Of a DNA stretch of 64,000 nucleotides, positions 54,254 to 63,759 are shown piece after piece (positions within the stretch are counted from its first letter, which is position 1; each line of letters opens with the position of its first letter). Below the pieces are notes generated by a model. The model was not told the origin of the DNA. It saw only the letters and a list, made by a program, of their open reading frames with translations, and searched no databases. The translations under genes and the position numbers were made by a program. This DNA comes from Planctomycetota bacterium (GTDB lineage Bacteria > Planctomycetota > UBA1135 > GCA-002686595): positions 57,565 through 121,564 of the forward strand of contig JAKLKU010000021.1 in assembly GCA_023150475.1 (NCBI GenBank), written 5' to 3'.

Positions 54254-55669
54254 ATGCTCGTCCGCGCGCTGCTTCGGGCGCTCGTCGCCGCCGTCGTCGT
54301 TGGTTGTATCTCGTCCGTGGCGGCTTCTGCCCCGAACGTCGAGGACTGGGAGCGTCGAGCTCCGTCGCCCGACGCGCCCGCGCACGAGGTGTTCACGTGG
54401 ACCTCCCAAGGAGAACTGCGTTTCGCGTGGTGCTTGCCGAAGGGCTACGACGCGAAGCAGCCGCGCAACCTGACCGTGATCCTGCACGGCACCGGGCTCG
54501 ACTACCGGTGGGGCTTCTGGAACAACAAACCGGGCCACTTCCGGCCGGACGACATCGTGGTGTCGGTCGACGGTCCGACGCCCGACGGCGAAGCGCGGCT
54601 CTTCCTCGGCGACGACAAGAACGCGAAGGCGTTCCGCGAGTTCCTGAAGGAGCTGCGCGCGAGCTTCTCGATCGACCGCATCTTCCTCTACGGCCACTCT
54701 CAAGGCGGCTTCTTCGTCGTCCACTACGCCGGAGAGTTCCCCGACGACGTCGCAGGCGTCGTCGCGCACGCCTCCGGCGCGTGGGCCTGGTCGAAGACCG
54801 GCAAGCCATCGCAGAAGGTCGCGATCGCGTTCATGCACGGCACGCAGGACCCCGTCGTGCCGTACGGTCAGAGCCCGGGCTCGCGCGACGCGTACGCCGG
54901 GCTCGGCTTCCCGCGGCTGCACTTGCGCCGACTCCAGCGGTACAACCACTGGCCGAACGCGACCCGCGCCAACGAATGCCTCGCGTGGTGCCAAGGGATG
55001 ACGACCACGCGGCCGGAGGAGGCCCTCGCGTGCGCGCGCGAGCTCGTGCGGCCCAAGGGCTCCGACGAGTACCAATGGGAGACCGTGGTCGACTTCTCCG
55101 GCGCGCGCGACGTGTTGCGGCGTTTCTCGGCCAAGGGCGTCGAGCCGTTCAAGGACGCGGCACCGGAGCTCACGAGCGCGGCGGAAGCGCTCGTGCGCGC
55201 GATCGACGACGAAGGCGCGCGGCACGTCGCCGAGCTGAAGCAGAGCCTGCCGAAGAAGCTCGCGCTCGACGGCAAACCGTGGCTCGGTCACTTGATCGCG
55301 TTGCGCGAGGACTTCCGCGGCGTCGAGTCGGTCGAAGCGTTCGTCGCGTCGCTGGGCTACGACAAGCTCGTCAAGGCGCAAGCGAGCGCCGCCGGCGCGA
55401 TCTTCCGCGCGTGGTACGACGAGCAGGACGAGAAGAAGCAGTTCGAGACGATCGTCGAGAAGCTCGGCGACGCGTTCCTGGTCGAGGGTTATCCGCCGGA
55501 GCTCGGCAAACGTCTGCAGGAGCTCGAAGGCCGCGCGAAGAAGCTGAAGCTCTCGAAAGCCGCGCTCACTCGGTACGCCGACGTCGAGAAGTGGCGGAAA
55601 GGCTGGGAGGACGGCCTGCGCGCGTACGAGTCGCTTTGGAGCAAGTGGAAGGGCGCGGCGCGCGACTGA
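54254..55669 (+). CDS. Alpha/beta hydrolase (polyhydroxybutyrate-depolymerase-like esterase), probable lipoprotein
   Basis: This protein has 471 residues from ATG 54254, with GAGG 7 bases upstream and a leader ending VVVGC, a good lipobox. The hydrolase core shows LTVILHGTGLDYRWGF (oxyanion region), the nucleophile elbow YGHSQGGFFVVHYAGEF with its Ser, and FMHGTQDPVVPYGQS (Asp loop); the catalytic His may be in RYNHWPNA. The C-terminal half is a helical, Lys-rich domain (ELKQSLPKKL, EDEKKQFETIVEKLGD). It is an extracytoplasmic esterase or peptidase of unknown substrate. Confidence 0.82.
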   Translation: MLVRALLRALVAAVVVGCISSVAASAPNVEDWERRAPSPDAPAHEVFTWTSQGELRFAWCLPKGYDAKQPRNLTVILHGTGLDYRWGFWNNKPGHFRPDDIVVSVDGPTPDGEARLFLGDDKNAKAFREFLKELRASFSIDRIFLYGHSQGGFFVVHYAGEFPDDVAGVVAHASGAWAWSKTGKPSQKVAIAFMHGTQDPVVPYGQSPGSRDAYAGLGFPRLHLRRLQRYNHWPNATRANECLAWCQGMTTTRPEEALACARELVRPKGSDEYQWETVVDFSGARDVLRRFSAKGVEPFKDAAPELTSAAEALVRAIDDEGARHVAELKQSLPKKLALDGKPWLGHLIALREDFRGVESVEAFVASLGYDKLVKAQASAAGAIFRAWYDEQDEKKQFETIVEKLGDAFLVEGYPPELGKRLQELEGRAKKLKLSKAALTRYADVEKWRKGWEDGLRAYESLWSKWKGAARD

Positions 55670-55766
55670 CGTACGCTCCACGGCTAGCTCGTCGCACCGC
55701 TCGTCCGCACCTAGGTTCGCCGACGCCGCGTCGCGTTGGATGCGAGCAGCGGCGTGGAGGTGGGGG

Positions 55767-57083
55767 ATGGAAGCGTTCGTGCGCTTCGCGCTCCGGAGAG
55801 CGAGTCTCGTGTGCGCGCTCGCGTCCAGTGCGCTCGCGTCCAGTGCGCTCGCGTCAGGCGCGCACGCGACGAGTGCGCTCGCGACGAGTGGGCTCGCGAC
55901 GAGTGCCCTCGCGACGAGTGCCCTCGCGACGGGGTGGCTCGTCGACGACGACGGCGGCGTCGGTGTGGACTTCACCGACATCCAAGCCGCGATCGACGCG
56001 GCGCGCGACGGCGACGTGATCCGCGTGCGGCCCGGCGAGTACGGCGGGTTCAAGATCGAAGGCAAGGGCGTGCGCGTGCTCGGGGGACCCGGCGTGCGTT
56101 GTCACGACGGCATCGCGATCTTCGCGACGCCGCCCGCCGCACTCGTCGTCGTGAGCGGCGTGGTCCTCACCGGCGTGCGCGACCCGTTCTTCGTCGGGTC
56201 GACGTCAGGTCCGGTGCTGGTCCAGGACGTCGTCGGTGGCCTGCAGTGCAGCGGCTGCGCCGACGTGCGCGCGTTCGCCGTCGTCGGCGCGATACGCAGC
56301 GTCGACTCGCGGCTCGAGTTGGTTCGTTCGCTCTGCCAAGGCGTGGATGGCGTCAGCGGCAAGCATCCCACCGGCGGAGACGCCGGCATCGACGTGTGGG
56401 GCGGGCGAGCGCACGTCGCGCTGACGAGCGCCACCGGCGGACGCGGCGGCGATCTTCACGGCGACGGCTTCGCGTCGGGCGGGCCCGGTTACGGCGGAGC
56501 CGGCTTGCGCGTGATCTGGAATGGTTGGGCGTGTGTCGCCGGCGGACCGACCGATGCGTTCGTCGGCGGCGTGAGCGGGGAGGACCTGAGTTGGCATCCG
56601 TGGTTCTGCCTCGAGGGCGGGCCCGGACTGCACTTGTCGGAGCTCGATCCTTCGGCCGAGTTGCATTGGTCGGGCGTGAGTCCGTTCGGTGGGCCCGGCG
56701 CGACGGGTTGTCCGCTCGGGCCGCCGCTCCTCGGTCCGGTGACGCACGTCGTGCCCGACGATCCGACGCTCGAGCTCGTCGGCCGCGCGAGCGCCGGCGC
56801 ACGAGTTCGCTTCCGCGTCCGTGGTCCCGTCGGCGCGCGCGTCGAGCTCGTGCTCGGCCGCACGCCGATCGTCGTCGCCGACGGACGCGCAGCGATCGAG
56901 CGGCTCGCGACGCGAGACGTCGTGCTCGCGCTCGGCACGCTGCCGGCGAGCGGCGAGCTCGTGTGCGACGTGCCGACCGAGCCCGCACCCGCGGGGACCG
57001 TGTTCGTCGGCCAAGCCGAACTCGAGATGTCGGTGACCCACGAACTGCGGCGCACGAACTCCGCGCCGGTCGTGGTGCACTGA
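55767..57083 (+). CDS. Secreted right-handed beta-helix protein
   Basis: This protein has 438 residues from ATG 55767, behind GGAGG. The leader (AFVRFALRRASLVCALA) runs into eight pentapeptides of the form A-L-A-[ST]-[SG] (residues 17-56), coded by a 15-base repeat, before the mature start GWLVDDDGG. A beta-helix opening follows, with the pattern AI.AA.DGD.I.VRPGEY and a GGF...GKGV turn, and Gly-rich rungs with paired Cys up to about residue 320. A beta-sandwich tail (ARVRFRVRGPVGARVELVLG) ends the protein. It is a probable paralog of the protein at the left edge. No catalytic residues are visible. Confidence 0.75.
   Translation: MEAFVRFALRRASLVCALASSALASSALASGAHATSALATSGLATSALATSALATGWLVDDDGGVGVDFTDIQAAIDAARDGDVIRVRPGEYGGFKIEGKGVRVLGGPGVRCHDGIAIFATPPAALVVVSGVVLTGVRDPFFVGSTSGPVLVQDVVGGLQCSGCADVRAFAVVGAIRSVDSRLELVRSLCQGVDGVSGKHPTGGDAGIDVWGGRAHVALTSATGGRGGDLHGDGFASGGPGYGGAGLRVIWNGWACVAGGPTDAFVGGVSGEDLSWHPWFCLEGGPGLHLSELDPSAELHWSGVSPFGGPGATGCPLGPPLLGPVTHVVPDDPTLELVGRASAGARVRFRVRGPVGARVELVLGRTPIVVADGRAAIERLATRDVVLALGTLPASGELVCDVPTEPAPAGTVFVGQAELEMSVTHELRRTNSAPVVVH
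55815..55934 (+). repeat. 15-base repeat expanding a signal-peptide region
   Basis: Eight in-frame units encode ALASS, ALASS, ALASG, AHATS, ALATS, GLATS, ALATS and ALATG. The copies are near-identical at the DNA level (gcgctcgcgtccagt, then gtgccctcgcgacga variants), pointing to slippage. Confidence 0.9.
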
Positions 57084-57084
57084 A

Positions 57085-57095
57085 GCCGAAACGGC
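57085..57095. terminator. Tiny hairpin in a 13-base convergent gap
   Basis: GCCG-AAA-CGGC lies between the stop at 57083 and the minus-strand stop at 57097. The 4-bp stem is weak evidence. Confidence 0.25.
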
Positions 57096-57096
57096 G

Positions 57097-60000
57097 TCAA
57101 GCCGACTTCGACCTGCCGAAGAGCTTCTCGCTCGCGCCTTCGATCAAGCGGAAGAAGAGCGGCACGAAGAACACCGCGAGCAGCGTCGCCGCGATCATGC
57201 CGCCCATCACGCCGGTGCCGATCGAGTGTCGACCCGCGGCGCCCGCGCCTTTCGCGATCACCAGCGGCAAGACGCCGAAGATGAACGCGAGCGACGTCAT
57301 CACGATCGGGCGAAAGCGCAGGCGCGCCGCCTGCAGCGCCGCATCGACGAGCGTCGCGCCCTTGTGGCGCTGCGCGACCGCGAACTCGACGATCAGGATG
57401 GCGTTCTTCGCGGCGAGGCCGACCAGCGTCAGCAACCCGATCTGGAAGTAGATGTCGAGCGGCATGTCGCGCCACCAGACCGCCACCAACGCACCAAACG
57501 CGCCGAGCGGCACGGCGAGCAGGACCGCGAACGGCAACGAGAAGGACTCGTACTGCGCCGCGAGCACCAGGAACACGACGAGCACGCCGAAGAGCAACGC
57601 ACGCAACGCTTGGTTGCCGGTGCGGATCTCCTGGTAGGTCTGACCGCTGAAGTCGATCGCGAAGCCCTCGGGCAACGTCTTCGCGACTTCGCGCACCGCG
57701 TCGAGCGCTTCACCGCTCGACCGGCCGGGCGCGGGTCCGCCGGTGAGCTGCGCCGCGTTGTAGCCGTTGAAACGACCGACCAGGTTCGGGCCGGCCTGGT
57801 AGCGCGCGGTCACCAGCTCCGAGAGCGGCACCATTCCGCCCGAGCGGTTCATCACGTGGAAGCGACCGATGTCGTCGGCGTTGCGCCGCGAGCTCGGCTC
57901 CGCTTGGACGTTGACGCGATACACGCGGCCCTGGAGGAAGAAGTCGTCGGCGTAGAGCTGCGACAAGTACGCTTGCATCGTGTCGTACACGTCGCCGATC
58001 GGCACGCCCATCTCGAGCGCCTTGGCACGATCGACTTCGACGTAGAGCTGCGGCAGCGTCAAGTTGACGTTCGCCGTGACGCCCGCGATCTCGGGCCGCG
58101 CCGACAGAGCGCTCGTGAACTCCTGCGTGACTCGCCCGAGCTCGCGCACGTCGGCGCCGGAGCGCGCCTGCAACTGCATCTCGAAGCCCGCGCGCATGCC
58201 GAGCCCAGGGATCGGCGGGAAGTTGAACGCGAAGACGAGGCCGTCCTTCTCGGGATAGAAGCTCTGGTTGAAGCGTCCGATCAACGCGTCGACCGTCGCG
58301 TTCGCCGCCGTGCGCTCGTCCCAGTGTTTCAGTCCGACGAACATCGTGAACGCGTTGGTGCTCGTCACGCCGCCGGAGAGCAGGTTCTGGCCGCCGAGCA
58401 GCACGGCGTGCTCGATCTCGGGCTGCGAGAAGACCCACTGCTCCACGCGACGCGCGACTTCGTCGGTGCGCGAGAGCGCCGTGCCTTCCGGCAACAGGCC
58501 CGCGACGATGAAGAATCCTTGGTCTTCCTGCGGCAAGAAGCCCGTCGGGCGTTTCTCCGCGATGCGCCACGCCAGGAACACGACGCCGCCGAACACGAGC
58601 AGCGCGAGCACCGCGAGCCGCAACGTCGTCCGCACGCCGCCCAGGTACGTGCGCGTCACGAAATCGAAGAATCGATCGAACAGCAGGAAAGGACCGCTGC
58701 GCTCGGCGTCTTTCGGACGCAGGAGCAAGCGGCAGAGCGCGGGGCTCAGCGTCAACGCGACGAGGCCCGAGATCACGACGGAGACCGCGATCGTCGCGGC
58801 GAACTGCCGATAGAGCTCGCCGGTCAAGCCGCCGAGGAAGCCGACCGGCACGAACACGGCGGTCAGCACGAGCACGATGGCGACCACCGGGCCGCTCACT
58901 TCGTGCATCGCTTCGATCGTCGCGTCGCGCGGCGAGAGGTGCTTCTCGTGCATCAGACGTTCGACGTTCTCGACGACGACGATCGCGTCGTCGACGACGA
59001 TGCCGATCGCCAGCACCAGGCCGAAGAGCGTCAACGCGTTGATCGAGAACCCGAAGAGCTTCATGCCCGCGAACGCGCCGATGATCGAGACCGGTACTGC
59101 GACGAGCGGCACCAACGTCGCGCGCCAGCTCTGCAGGAACACGAAGACGACGAGCAGCACGAGTCCGACTGCTTCGAGCAACGTCGCGATGACTTCGCGT
59201 GCGGACACTCGGATGAAGCGCGTCGTGTCGAACGGGATCTCGCACGACACGCCGTCGGGGAAACTCGGGCTCAGCGCCGCGACGACCTCGCGCACGCCGT
59301 CCGCCGTGTCGAGCGCGTTCGCGTTCGACTGCAGGAAGACGAGGATCATCGCTGCGGGCTTCGAATCGACGCGACCGAAGAGGTCGTAGCTCTGCGAACC
59401 GAGCTCCGCGCGTCCGACGTCCTTCAACAGCACGCGCGAGCCGTCGACGTCGGCGCGCAGGACGACGTTCTCGAACTCCTCGGGCGTCTGCAGCCGCCCG
59501 CGCGTGACCACCGGGATCGTCAATTCGGTCCCGTCGTCGTTCGGCGCCTGGCCGACGCGGCCGGCGGCGTAGAGCCCGTTCTGTTCGACGATCTTGGCGC
59601 GCACTTGCGCGACCGTGATCGCCTTCTGCGCGAGCTTCTCCGGGTCGAGCCAGACGCGCATCGCGTAGTCGCGCGCGCCGAACACCGCTGCGTCGCCGAC
59701 GCCGGGCACGCGCTTCAGCGCGTCGACGACGTTCTGCGTCGCGTAGTTCGACAGGAAGAGCTCGTCGTATCGCGCGTCGGTCGAGCGCATCGCCGCGACG
59801 AGCAAGATGTTTGACGACGTCTTCTGCACCGACACGCCGAGGCGGCGCGTCTCCGCGGGCAGGCGCGGCTCGGCGAGCTTGACGCGGTTCTGCACTTCGA
59901 CGGCGGCGAGGTCCTGGTTCGTGCCGATCTCGAAGCTGACGAGCGTCGTCAGCGTGCCGTCGTTCGTGCACTGCGACGAGAAGTAGAGCAGGTCCTTCGC

Positions 60001-60216
60001 GCCCGAGAGCTGTTGCTCGATCGGCGCCGCGAGCGCTTGCGCGACGGTCTCTGCGTTCGCGCCCGGATACGACGCGGAGATCCGCACTTGCGGTGGCGTG
60101 ATCTCCGGATACCGCGCGACCGGCAGGTTGAAGAGCGAGACGAGGCCCGCGACGACGATCAGGACCGAGAGCACGGTCGCGAAGACCGGCCGATCGATGA
60201 AGAAGCGCGAGAACAT
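57097..60216 (-). CDS. RND multidrug efflux transporter, HAE1/AcrB family
   Basis: This 1039-residue inner-membrane proton antiporter is full length for the family. It begins MFSRFFIDRPVFATVLSVLI (first membrane helix). Two periplasmic loops separate the two halves of membrane helices. The proton-relay acids D409 and D410 are in IGIVVDDAIVVVENVERLM in helix 4, and the partner Lys is in GLAAKNAILIVEFA in the C-terminal half. Other signatures are RPTGFLPQEDQGFF and AAQYESFSLPFAVLLAVPLG. It works with the adaptor and outer-membrane channel coded just upstream; only 3 bases separate it from the adaptor stop. The substrate range is not predictable. Confidence 0.95.
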   Translation of the reverse strand: MFSRFFIDRPVFATVLSVLIVVAGLVSLFNLPVARYPEITPPQVRISASYPGANAETVAQALAAPIEQQLSGAKDLLYFSSQCTNDGTLTTLVSFEIGTNQDLAAVEVQNRVKLAEPRLPAETRRLGVSVQKTSSNILLVAAMRSTDARYDELFLSNYATQNVVDALKRVPGVGDAAVFGARDYAMRVWLDPEKLAQKAITVAQVRAKIVEQNGLYAAGRVGQAPNDDGTELTIPVVTRGRLQTPEEFENVVLRADVDGSRVLLKDVGRAELGSQSYDLFGRVDSKPAAMILVFLQSNANALDTADGVREVVAALSPSFPDGVSCEIPFDTTRFIRVSAREVIATLLEAVGLVLLVVFVFLQSWRATLVPLVAVPVSIIGAFAGMKLFGFSINALTLFGLVLAIGIVVDDAIVVVENVERLMHEKHLSPRDATIEAMHEVSGPVVAIVLVLTAVFVPVGFLGGLTGELYRQFAATIAVSVVISGLVALTLSPALCRLLLRPKDAERSGPFLLFDRFFDFVTRTYLGGVRTTLRLAVLALLVFGGVVFLAWRIAEKRPTGFLPQEDQGFFIVAGLLPEGTALSRTDEVARRVEQWVFSQPEIEHAVLLGGQNLLSGGVTSTNAFTMFVGLKHWDERTAANATVDALIGRFNQSFYPEKDGLVFAFNFPPIPGLGMRAGFEMQLQARSGADVRELGRVTQEFTSALSARPEIAGVTANVNLTLPQLYVEVDRAKALEMGVPIGDVYDTMQAYLSQLYADDFFLQGRVYRVNVQAEPSSRRNADDIGRFHVMNRSGGMVPLSELVTARYQAGPNLVGRFNGYNAAQLTGGPAPGRSSGEALDAVREVAKTLPEGFAIDFSGQTYQEIRTGNQALRALLFGVLVVFLVLAAQYESFSLPFAVLLAVPLGAFGALVAVWWRDMPLDIYFQIGLLTLVGLAAKNAILIVEFAVAQRHKGATLVDAALQAARLRFRPIVMTSLAFIFGVLPLVIAKGAGAAGRHSIGTGVMGGMIAATLLAVFFVPLFFRLIEGASEKLFGRSKSA

Positions 60217-60219
60217 GCG

Positions 60220-61659
60220 CTACTCCGCGCGTTTGCCCGACCCGGCGTCGGGCTTGGACTGCTCGGCATCGGCCGAGCCTTGGCTCGCTCCGTTCGCCTC
60301 CCGGGCGCCATCGCCGCCGCTCGCGGGCGCCGCGCCTCGTTCGCCGCCGGCCGGATCCGAGCCGCCAGCCTCCGGACTTCCGGAGCGCGGACTCTTGGAG
60401 CTCGAACCTCCGGTGTTCGAGTCGCCAGAGCCCGAGTCGCCAGAGCCCGAGTCGCCAGAGCCCGAGTCGCCAGAGCCCGAGTCGCCGGAGTTCGGGGCGC
60501 CAGAGTTCGGGCCGGCTTCGATCGGCTTCACTTTGCCGCCCGGGCGGATCTTCATCAGCCCGTCGAGCACGATGCGCTCGCCGGACTGCAAGCCCGACCG
60601 CACGAGCCAATCGCTCTCCTGCCAGCGCGAGACGGTCACGGACCGAGGTTCGACCGTGTCGTCTGCGCCGACGACGTAGACCATCGCGGTCGCGCCGTTC
60701 AGCATCACGGCGCGCTGCGGCACCGCGAGCGCGGCCTTGCGCGTCCAACCAAGCCCACGCACACGGACGAACTGGCCCGGCCGCAGTCGTTCGTCGGGGT
60801 TCGGCACTTCTGCGCGGACTTCCGCGGTGCCGGTCGCCGGGTCGACTTCGACCGAGCGGAAGTTCACCAGGCCCTCGTGTTCGTACCGCGTGCCGTCGAC
60901 GAGTTCGATCGCGACGCGCAGGTGCTCGATGTCGCCTTCGAGCGCGAGTTCGCCGCTCGCGAGCGCCGCTTCGGTCTCGAGGATCTCGCGCTCGCTGACG
61001 TGGAACGACACGTAGAGCGGATCGACGCGCGACAGTTCGACGAGCAACGAGTTCATGTTCGTGTCGACCATGCTGCCGGGCTCGACGAGCGCCTTGCCGA
61101 TCTTGCCGTCGAACGGCGCCGTCACGGTCGTGAACTCGAGGTCGAGCTCGGCTTGCGCCAACTCGGCGCGCCGTGTCGAGAGTTGCGCGGAAGCGAGCGC
61201 TTCGTCGGTGACCGCGTCATCGAGTTCTTTCTTCGGGATCGCGTCGCCTTCGAAGAGTTGCCGCTTGCGCGCGACGGCGCGTTGCGTCTCCTCGAGACGC
61301 GCTTCGGCTTCGGCGACGCGGGCCTTCGCCGCGTCGAGCGCTGCTTGGTACGGCCGCGGATCGATGCGGAAGAGGACGTCGCCGGTCTTGACGAGCCGCC
61401 CTTCCTGGAACGCGCGTTCGACGATCACGCCGCGCACGCGAGCGCGCAGCTCGACCGCCCGCGACGCCGCGGTCTGCGCGAGGTACGTCGGCGTCCACGG
61501 CCGATCGACCGCTGCGATCGTCGCGACGTTGACTTCGAACGGCGGCGGCGTGAACGCCGGCGCCGCGGCGGGTTTCTCGCAACCGGTCGTCGCGGCGAAG
61601 AACCACACGAGGCTCGCGGCCGAAGCCGCGGCACGGACGGGACGGGATGCGTGGGTCAT
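60220..61659 (-). CDS. RND efflux periplasmic adaptor (membrane fusion) lipoprotein
   Basis: This protein has 479 residues from ATG 61659, whose ATGA overlaps the tolC-like stop. The leader ends in AATTGC, a lipobox. The order is a barrel-sandwich hybrid start (AASRAVELRARVRGVIVERAF, EGRLVKTGDVLFRIDPRPYQAAL), a coiled-coil hairpin (AKARVAEAEARLEETQRAVA and onward), the second lipoyl half (TVTAPFDGKIGKALVEPGSMV), a beta-barrel (VSFHVSEREILE, AEVPNPDERLRPGQFVRV) and a membrane-proximal domain. The last 90 residues are a Gly/Ser/Asp-rich disordered tail with a 15-base DNA repeat (GDSGS), which is unusual for an adaptor. Confidence 0.93.
   Translation of the reverse strand: MTHASRPVRAAASAASLVWFFAATTGCEKPAAAPAFTPPPFEVNVATIAAVDRPWTPTYLAQTAASRAVELRARVRGVIVERAFQEGRLVKTGDVLFRIDPRPYQAALDAAKARVAEAEARLEETQRAVARKRQLFEGDAIPKKELDDAVTDEALASAQLSTRRAELAQAELDLEFTTVTAPFDGKIGKALVEPGSMVDTNMNSLLVELSRVDPLYVSFHVSEREILETEAALASGELALEGDIEHLRVAIELVDGTRYEHEGLVNFRSVEVDPATGTAEVRAEVPNPDERLRPGQFVRVRGLGWTRKAALAVPQRAVMLNGATAMVYVVGADDTVEPRSVTVSRWQESDWLVRSGLQSGERIVLDGLMKIRPGGKVKPIEAGPNSGAPNSGDSGSGDSGSGDSGSGDSGSGDSNTGGSSSKSPRSGSPEAGGSDPAGGERGAAPASGGDGAREANGASQGSADAEQSKPDAGSGKRAE
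60421..60510. repeat. 15-base repeat coding the GDSGS tail of the adaptor
   Basis: Four perfect units, gtcgccagagcccga (60421-60480), are followed by two degenerate units to 60510. They code for repeated Gly-Asp-Ser-Gly-Ser in the minus-strand adaptor protein. Confidence 0.92.
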
Positions 61660-63035
61660 GGACGGTCTCCGAACGATCCGCCGAGCGCGAGGAAGAGCCG
61701 CACGCGGGCGAGCACGAGCGCGAGTCGCGCGTCGAGCCGGCTGCGCTCGGCTTGGTAGAGCTGTTCGTGGATCTGATCGAGCTCGAGCAACGTCGCTTCG
61801 CCTTCCGCGTAGCGCGCCTCGGCGAGCTCTCTCGCACGCGCGAGCCGCGCGGCAGCGTCGGCGAGGCTCCGTTCGCTCGCGCGCAACGTCGCGTCGTCGT
61901 TCAGCGCCGTTTCGACTTCGAGGAACGCGTTGCGCGCGACGGCGACCCAGTTCGCGAGTGCCGCGCGGCGCTCGGCACGCGCCGCTTCCGCGTCCGCGAG
62001 CAAGCGTCCGCCGTCGAAGAGCGGCGCGACGAGTCCCGCGGCGAGGTTCCAGACGACGTTCGACGCGTCGACGAGGTCCTCGAGTTCGCCGTGCGCGTAC
62101 CCGCCGCTCGCCGTCAGCGTGATGCGCGGCAATCGCGCGGCATCGGCGCCAGCGACTCGCTCGAAGCTCGCGGCGACCGCACGTTCGGCGGCGACGACGT
62201 CGGGCCGGCGTTCGAGCAGCTCCGAAGGCAACCCGAGCGGCACCTCCGTCGGCGGCTCGGGCAAACGGCCGTCGACGGCCAACTCGCCTTCCGGATAACG
62301 GCCGAGCAGAGCTTCGAGCGCGAAGAGGCTCGCGCGCAAGGCTCCGCGGCTGCGTTCGGCGAGCGCGAGCGCGCTCGCGCGGGTCCCACTCGCCACGTCG
62401 ACGTCGGCGGACGCCGCCTCTCCAGCGTCGAAACGGGCCCGCGTGATGCGCTCGACGCGCTCGCGTTGCGCGAGCGAACGTTCGTCGATCGCGACGCGTT
62501 CCTTGGCCGCGAGGGCCGTGAACCAACCGCGCGCGACGGCCGCGGCGAGCGCGTGCCTCGCGCCGACGAGATCGGCGCGCGCCGCGAGGGCGTCGAGCTC
62601 GAGCGCGCGTTGCGTGCGGGACAACCGCCCCCAGACGTCGGCTTCCCACGCCGCGCCGAGACCGACGTCGAATCGATCGCTCTCGCCGGCGCCCGCGTCG
62701 CCTCGCGCCGCGTCCGCGAAGAGCTCGAGCGACGGCAGGAGTGCGGCGTGTGCGCGGCGCACGAACGCTTCGGCGAGCGCGATCCGTGCGCCGGCGAGTT
62801 CGAGGTCGGCGTTCTGCTCGATGGCCTCGTCGACGAGTCCGACGAGCCGCGGTTCGCCGAACGTCGCGAGCCAGCCGTTTTCCACGGGGCCGACGCTCGC
62901 GGGCTCGGCGAGCGCGAAGGCCTCCCTCGACTCGACGACCAACGGCGTGCCGTCGCCACCCGCCGGCGGCACGTGCACGCAGCCGACCTCGAAGAGCGCG
63001 CCGAGCGCGACCCACCGCGACACACGTGAGCTCAT
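61656..63035 (-). CDS. TolC/NodT-family outer-membrane efflux lipoprotein
   Basis: This protein has 459 residues from ATG 63035, overlapping the gntR stop by ATGA. The leader ends FEVGC, a lipobox. Two tandem outer-membrane efflux repeats are visible: WLATFGEPRLVGLVDEAIEQNADLELA, AWEADVWGRLSRTQRALELDA and the NodT motif LGLPSELLERRPDVVAAER in the middle; then SGGYAHGELEDL, LVAPLFDGGRLLADAEAARAE and ARARELAEARYAEGEATLLELDQIHEQLYQAE. It would form the outer-membrane channel with long periplasmic helices for the adaptor and pump coded downstream. Confidence 0.93.
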   Translation of the reverse strand: MSSRVSRWVALGALFEVGCVHVPPAGGDGTPLVVESREAFALAEPASVGPVENGWLATFGEPRLVGLVDEAIEQNADLELAGARIALAEAFVRRAHAALLPSLELFADAARGDAGAGESDRFDVGLGAAWEADVWGRLSRTQRALELDALAARADLVGARHALAAAVARGWFTALAAKERVAIDERSLAQRERVERITRARFDAGEAASADVDVASGTRASALALAERSRGALRASLFALEALLGRYPEGELAVDGRLPEPPTEVPLGLPSELLERRPDVVAAERAVAASFERVAGADAARLPRITLTASGGYAHGELEDLVDASNVVWNLAAGLVAPLFDGGRLLADAEAARAERRAALANWVAVARNAFLEVETALNDDATLRASERSLADAAARLARARELAEARYAEGEATLLELDQIHEQLYQAERSRLDARLALVLARVRLFLALGGSFGDRP

Positions 63036-63754
63036 GCGTCCTTCCTCGATTCGTCGCGACGACCGGCGGGTGCGGGAGGCGCTTCGGGCGTCGTGTGGGG
63101 GAACAGCGAAACGCCGAGCTCGACGCCTTCGCGCCGAGCCGCTTCGAGTTGCGCGAGCACGCGCGCGACGTCCCTGCGGCGCGCCGCTTCGAGCAAGCGC
63201 TCCCAGTGCGCGAAGAGCCACTTACGGGCCTTGGCATCACGTTGGAACGGCGCCCAATACCTGCGGCTCGAGCGCGACAGCGTCTCGAGCGTCTGCAAGA
63301 GCCGCGGTCGTCCCGCCGGACGGAGCAAAGCTGCCCGCAGCTCCCACGCCAGATCGGCGAAGCGCGCGAGATCGGTCTCCTCGCGCAGCGCGGCGAGCGC
63401 CGCCTCGGCACGCTCGAGGTCAGCCGCCTCGAGCCGCGGCAACGCCCGCGGAAACGCGATCGCTTCGAGCGCCGCGCTGATCTCGACGACCTCGTGCACG
63501 TCCTCGGCGTCGAACGTCGCGACGACGACCCCGCGGTGTGCTTCGTGCCGGACGAGCCCTTCCCCCTCGAGCTGGCGCAACGCCTCCCGCAGCGGGATCA
63601 CACTGACGCCGAGCTCCCTCGCGAGCGCCGACTGCCGCAACACCGATCCGCCAGCGAGCCTCCCGTCGAGGATGGCGTCGCGGAGCGACCGAGCGACTTG
63701 CTGGGCAAGCGAAACCCGCCGGACGGGCTCGGGACCGGGTCTGGCGGAGCTCAT
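63032..63754 (-). CDS. GntR-family transcriptional regulator, FadR/FCD type
   Basis: This 240-residue protein has an N-terminal winged helix (VSLAQQVARSLRDAILDGRLAGGSVLRQSALARELGVSVIPLREALRQLEGEGLV, residues 14-68; LREALRQLE is the recognition helix). The next 140 residues are an all-helical FCD-type ligand domain (FDAEDVHEVVEISAALEAIAFPRA). The FCD metal and ligand residues are not obvious. The C-terminus is Pro-rich. It is the first gene of the efflux operon and probably represses it, with an effector that the pump exports or that signals it. The stop overlaps the tolC-like start by ATGA. Confidence 0.9.
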   Translation of the reverse strand: MSSARPGPEPVRRVSLAQQVARSLRDAILDGRLAGGSVLRQSALARELGVSVIPLREALRQLEGEGLVRHEAHRGVVVATFDAEDVHEVVEISAALEAIAFPRALPRLEAADLERAEAALAALREETDLARFADLAWELRAALLRPAGRPRLLQTLETLSRSSRRYWAPFQRDAKARKWLFAHWERLLEAARRRDVARVLAQLEAARREGVELGVSLFPHTTPEAPPAPAGRRDESRKDA

Positions 63755-63759
63755 GGCGA

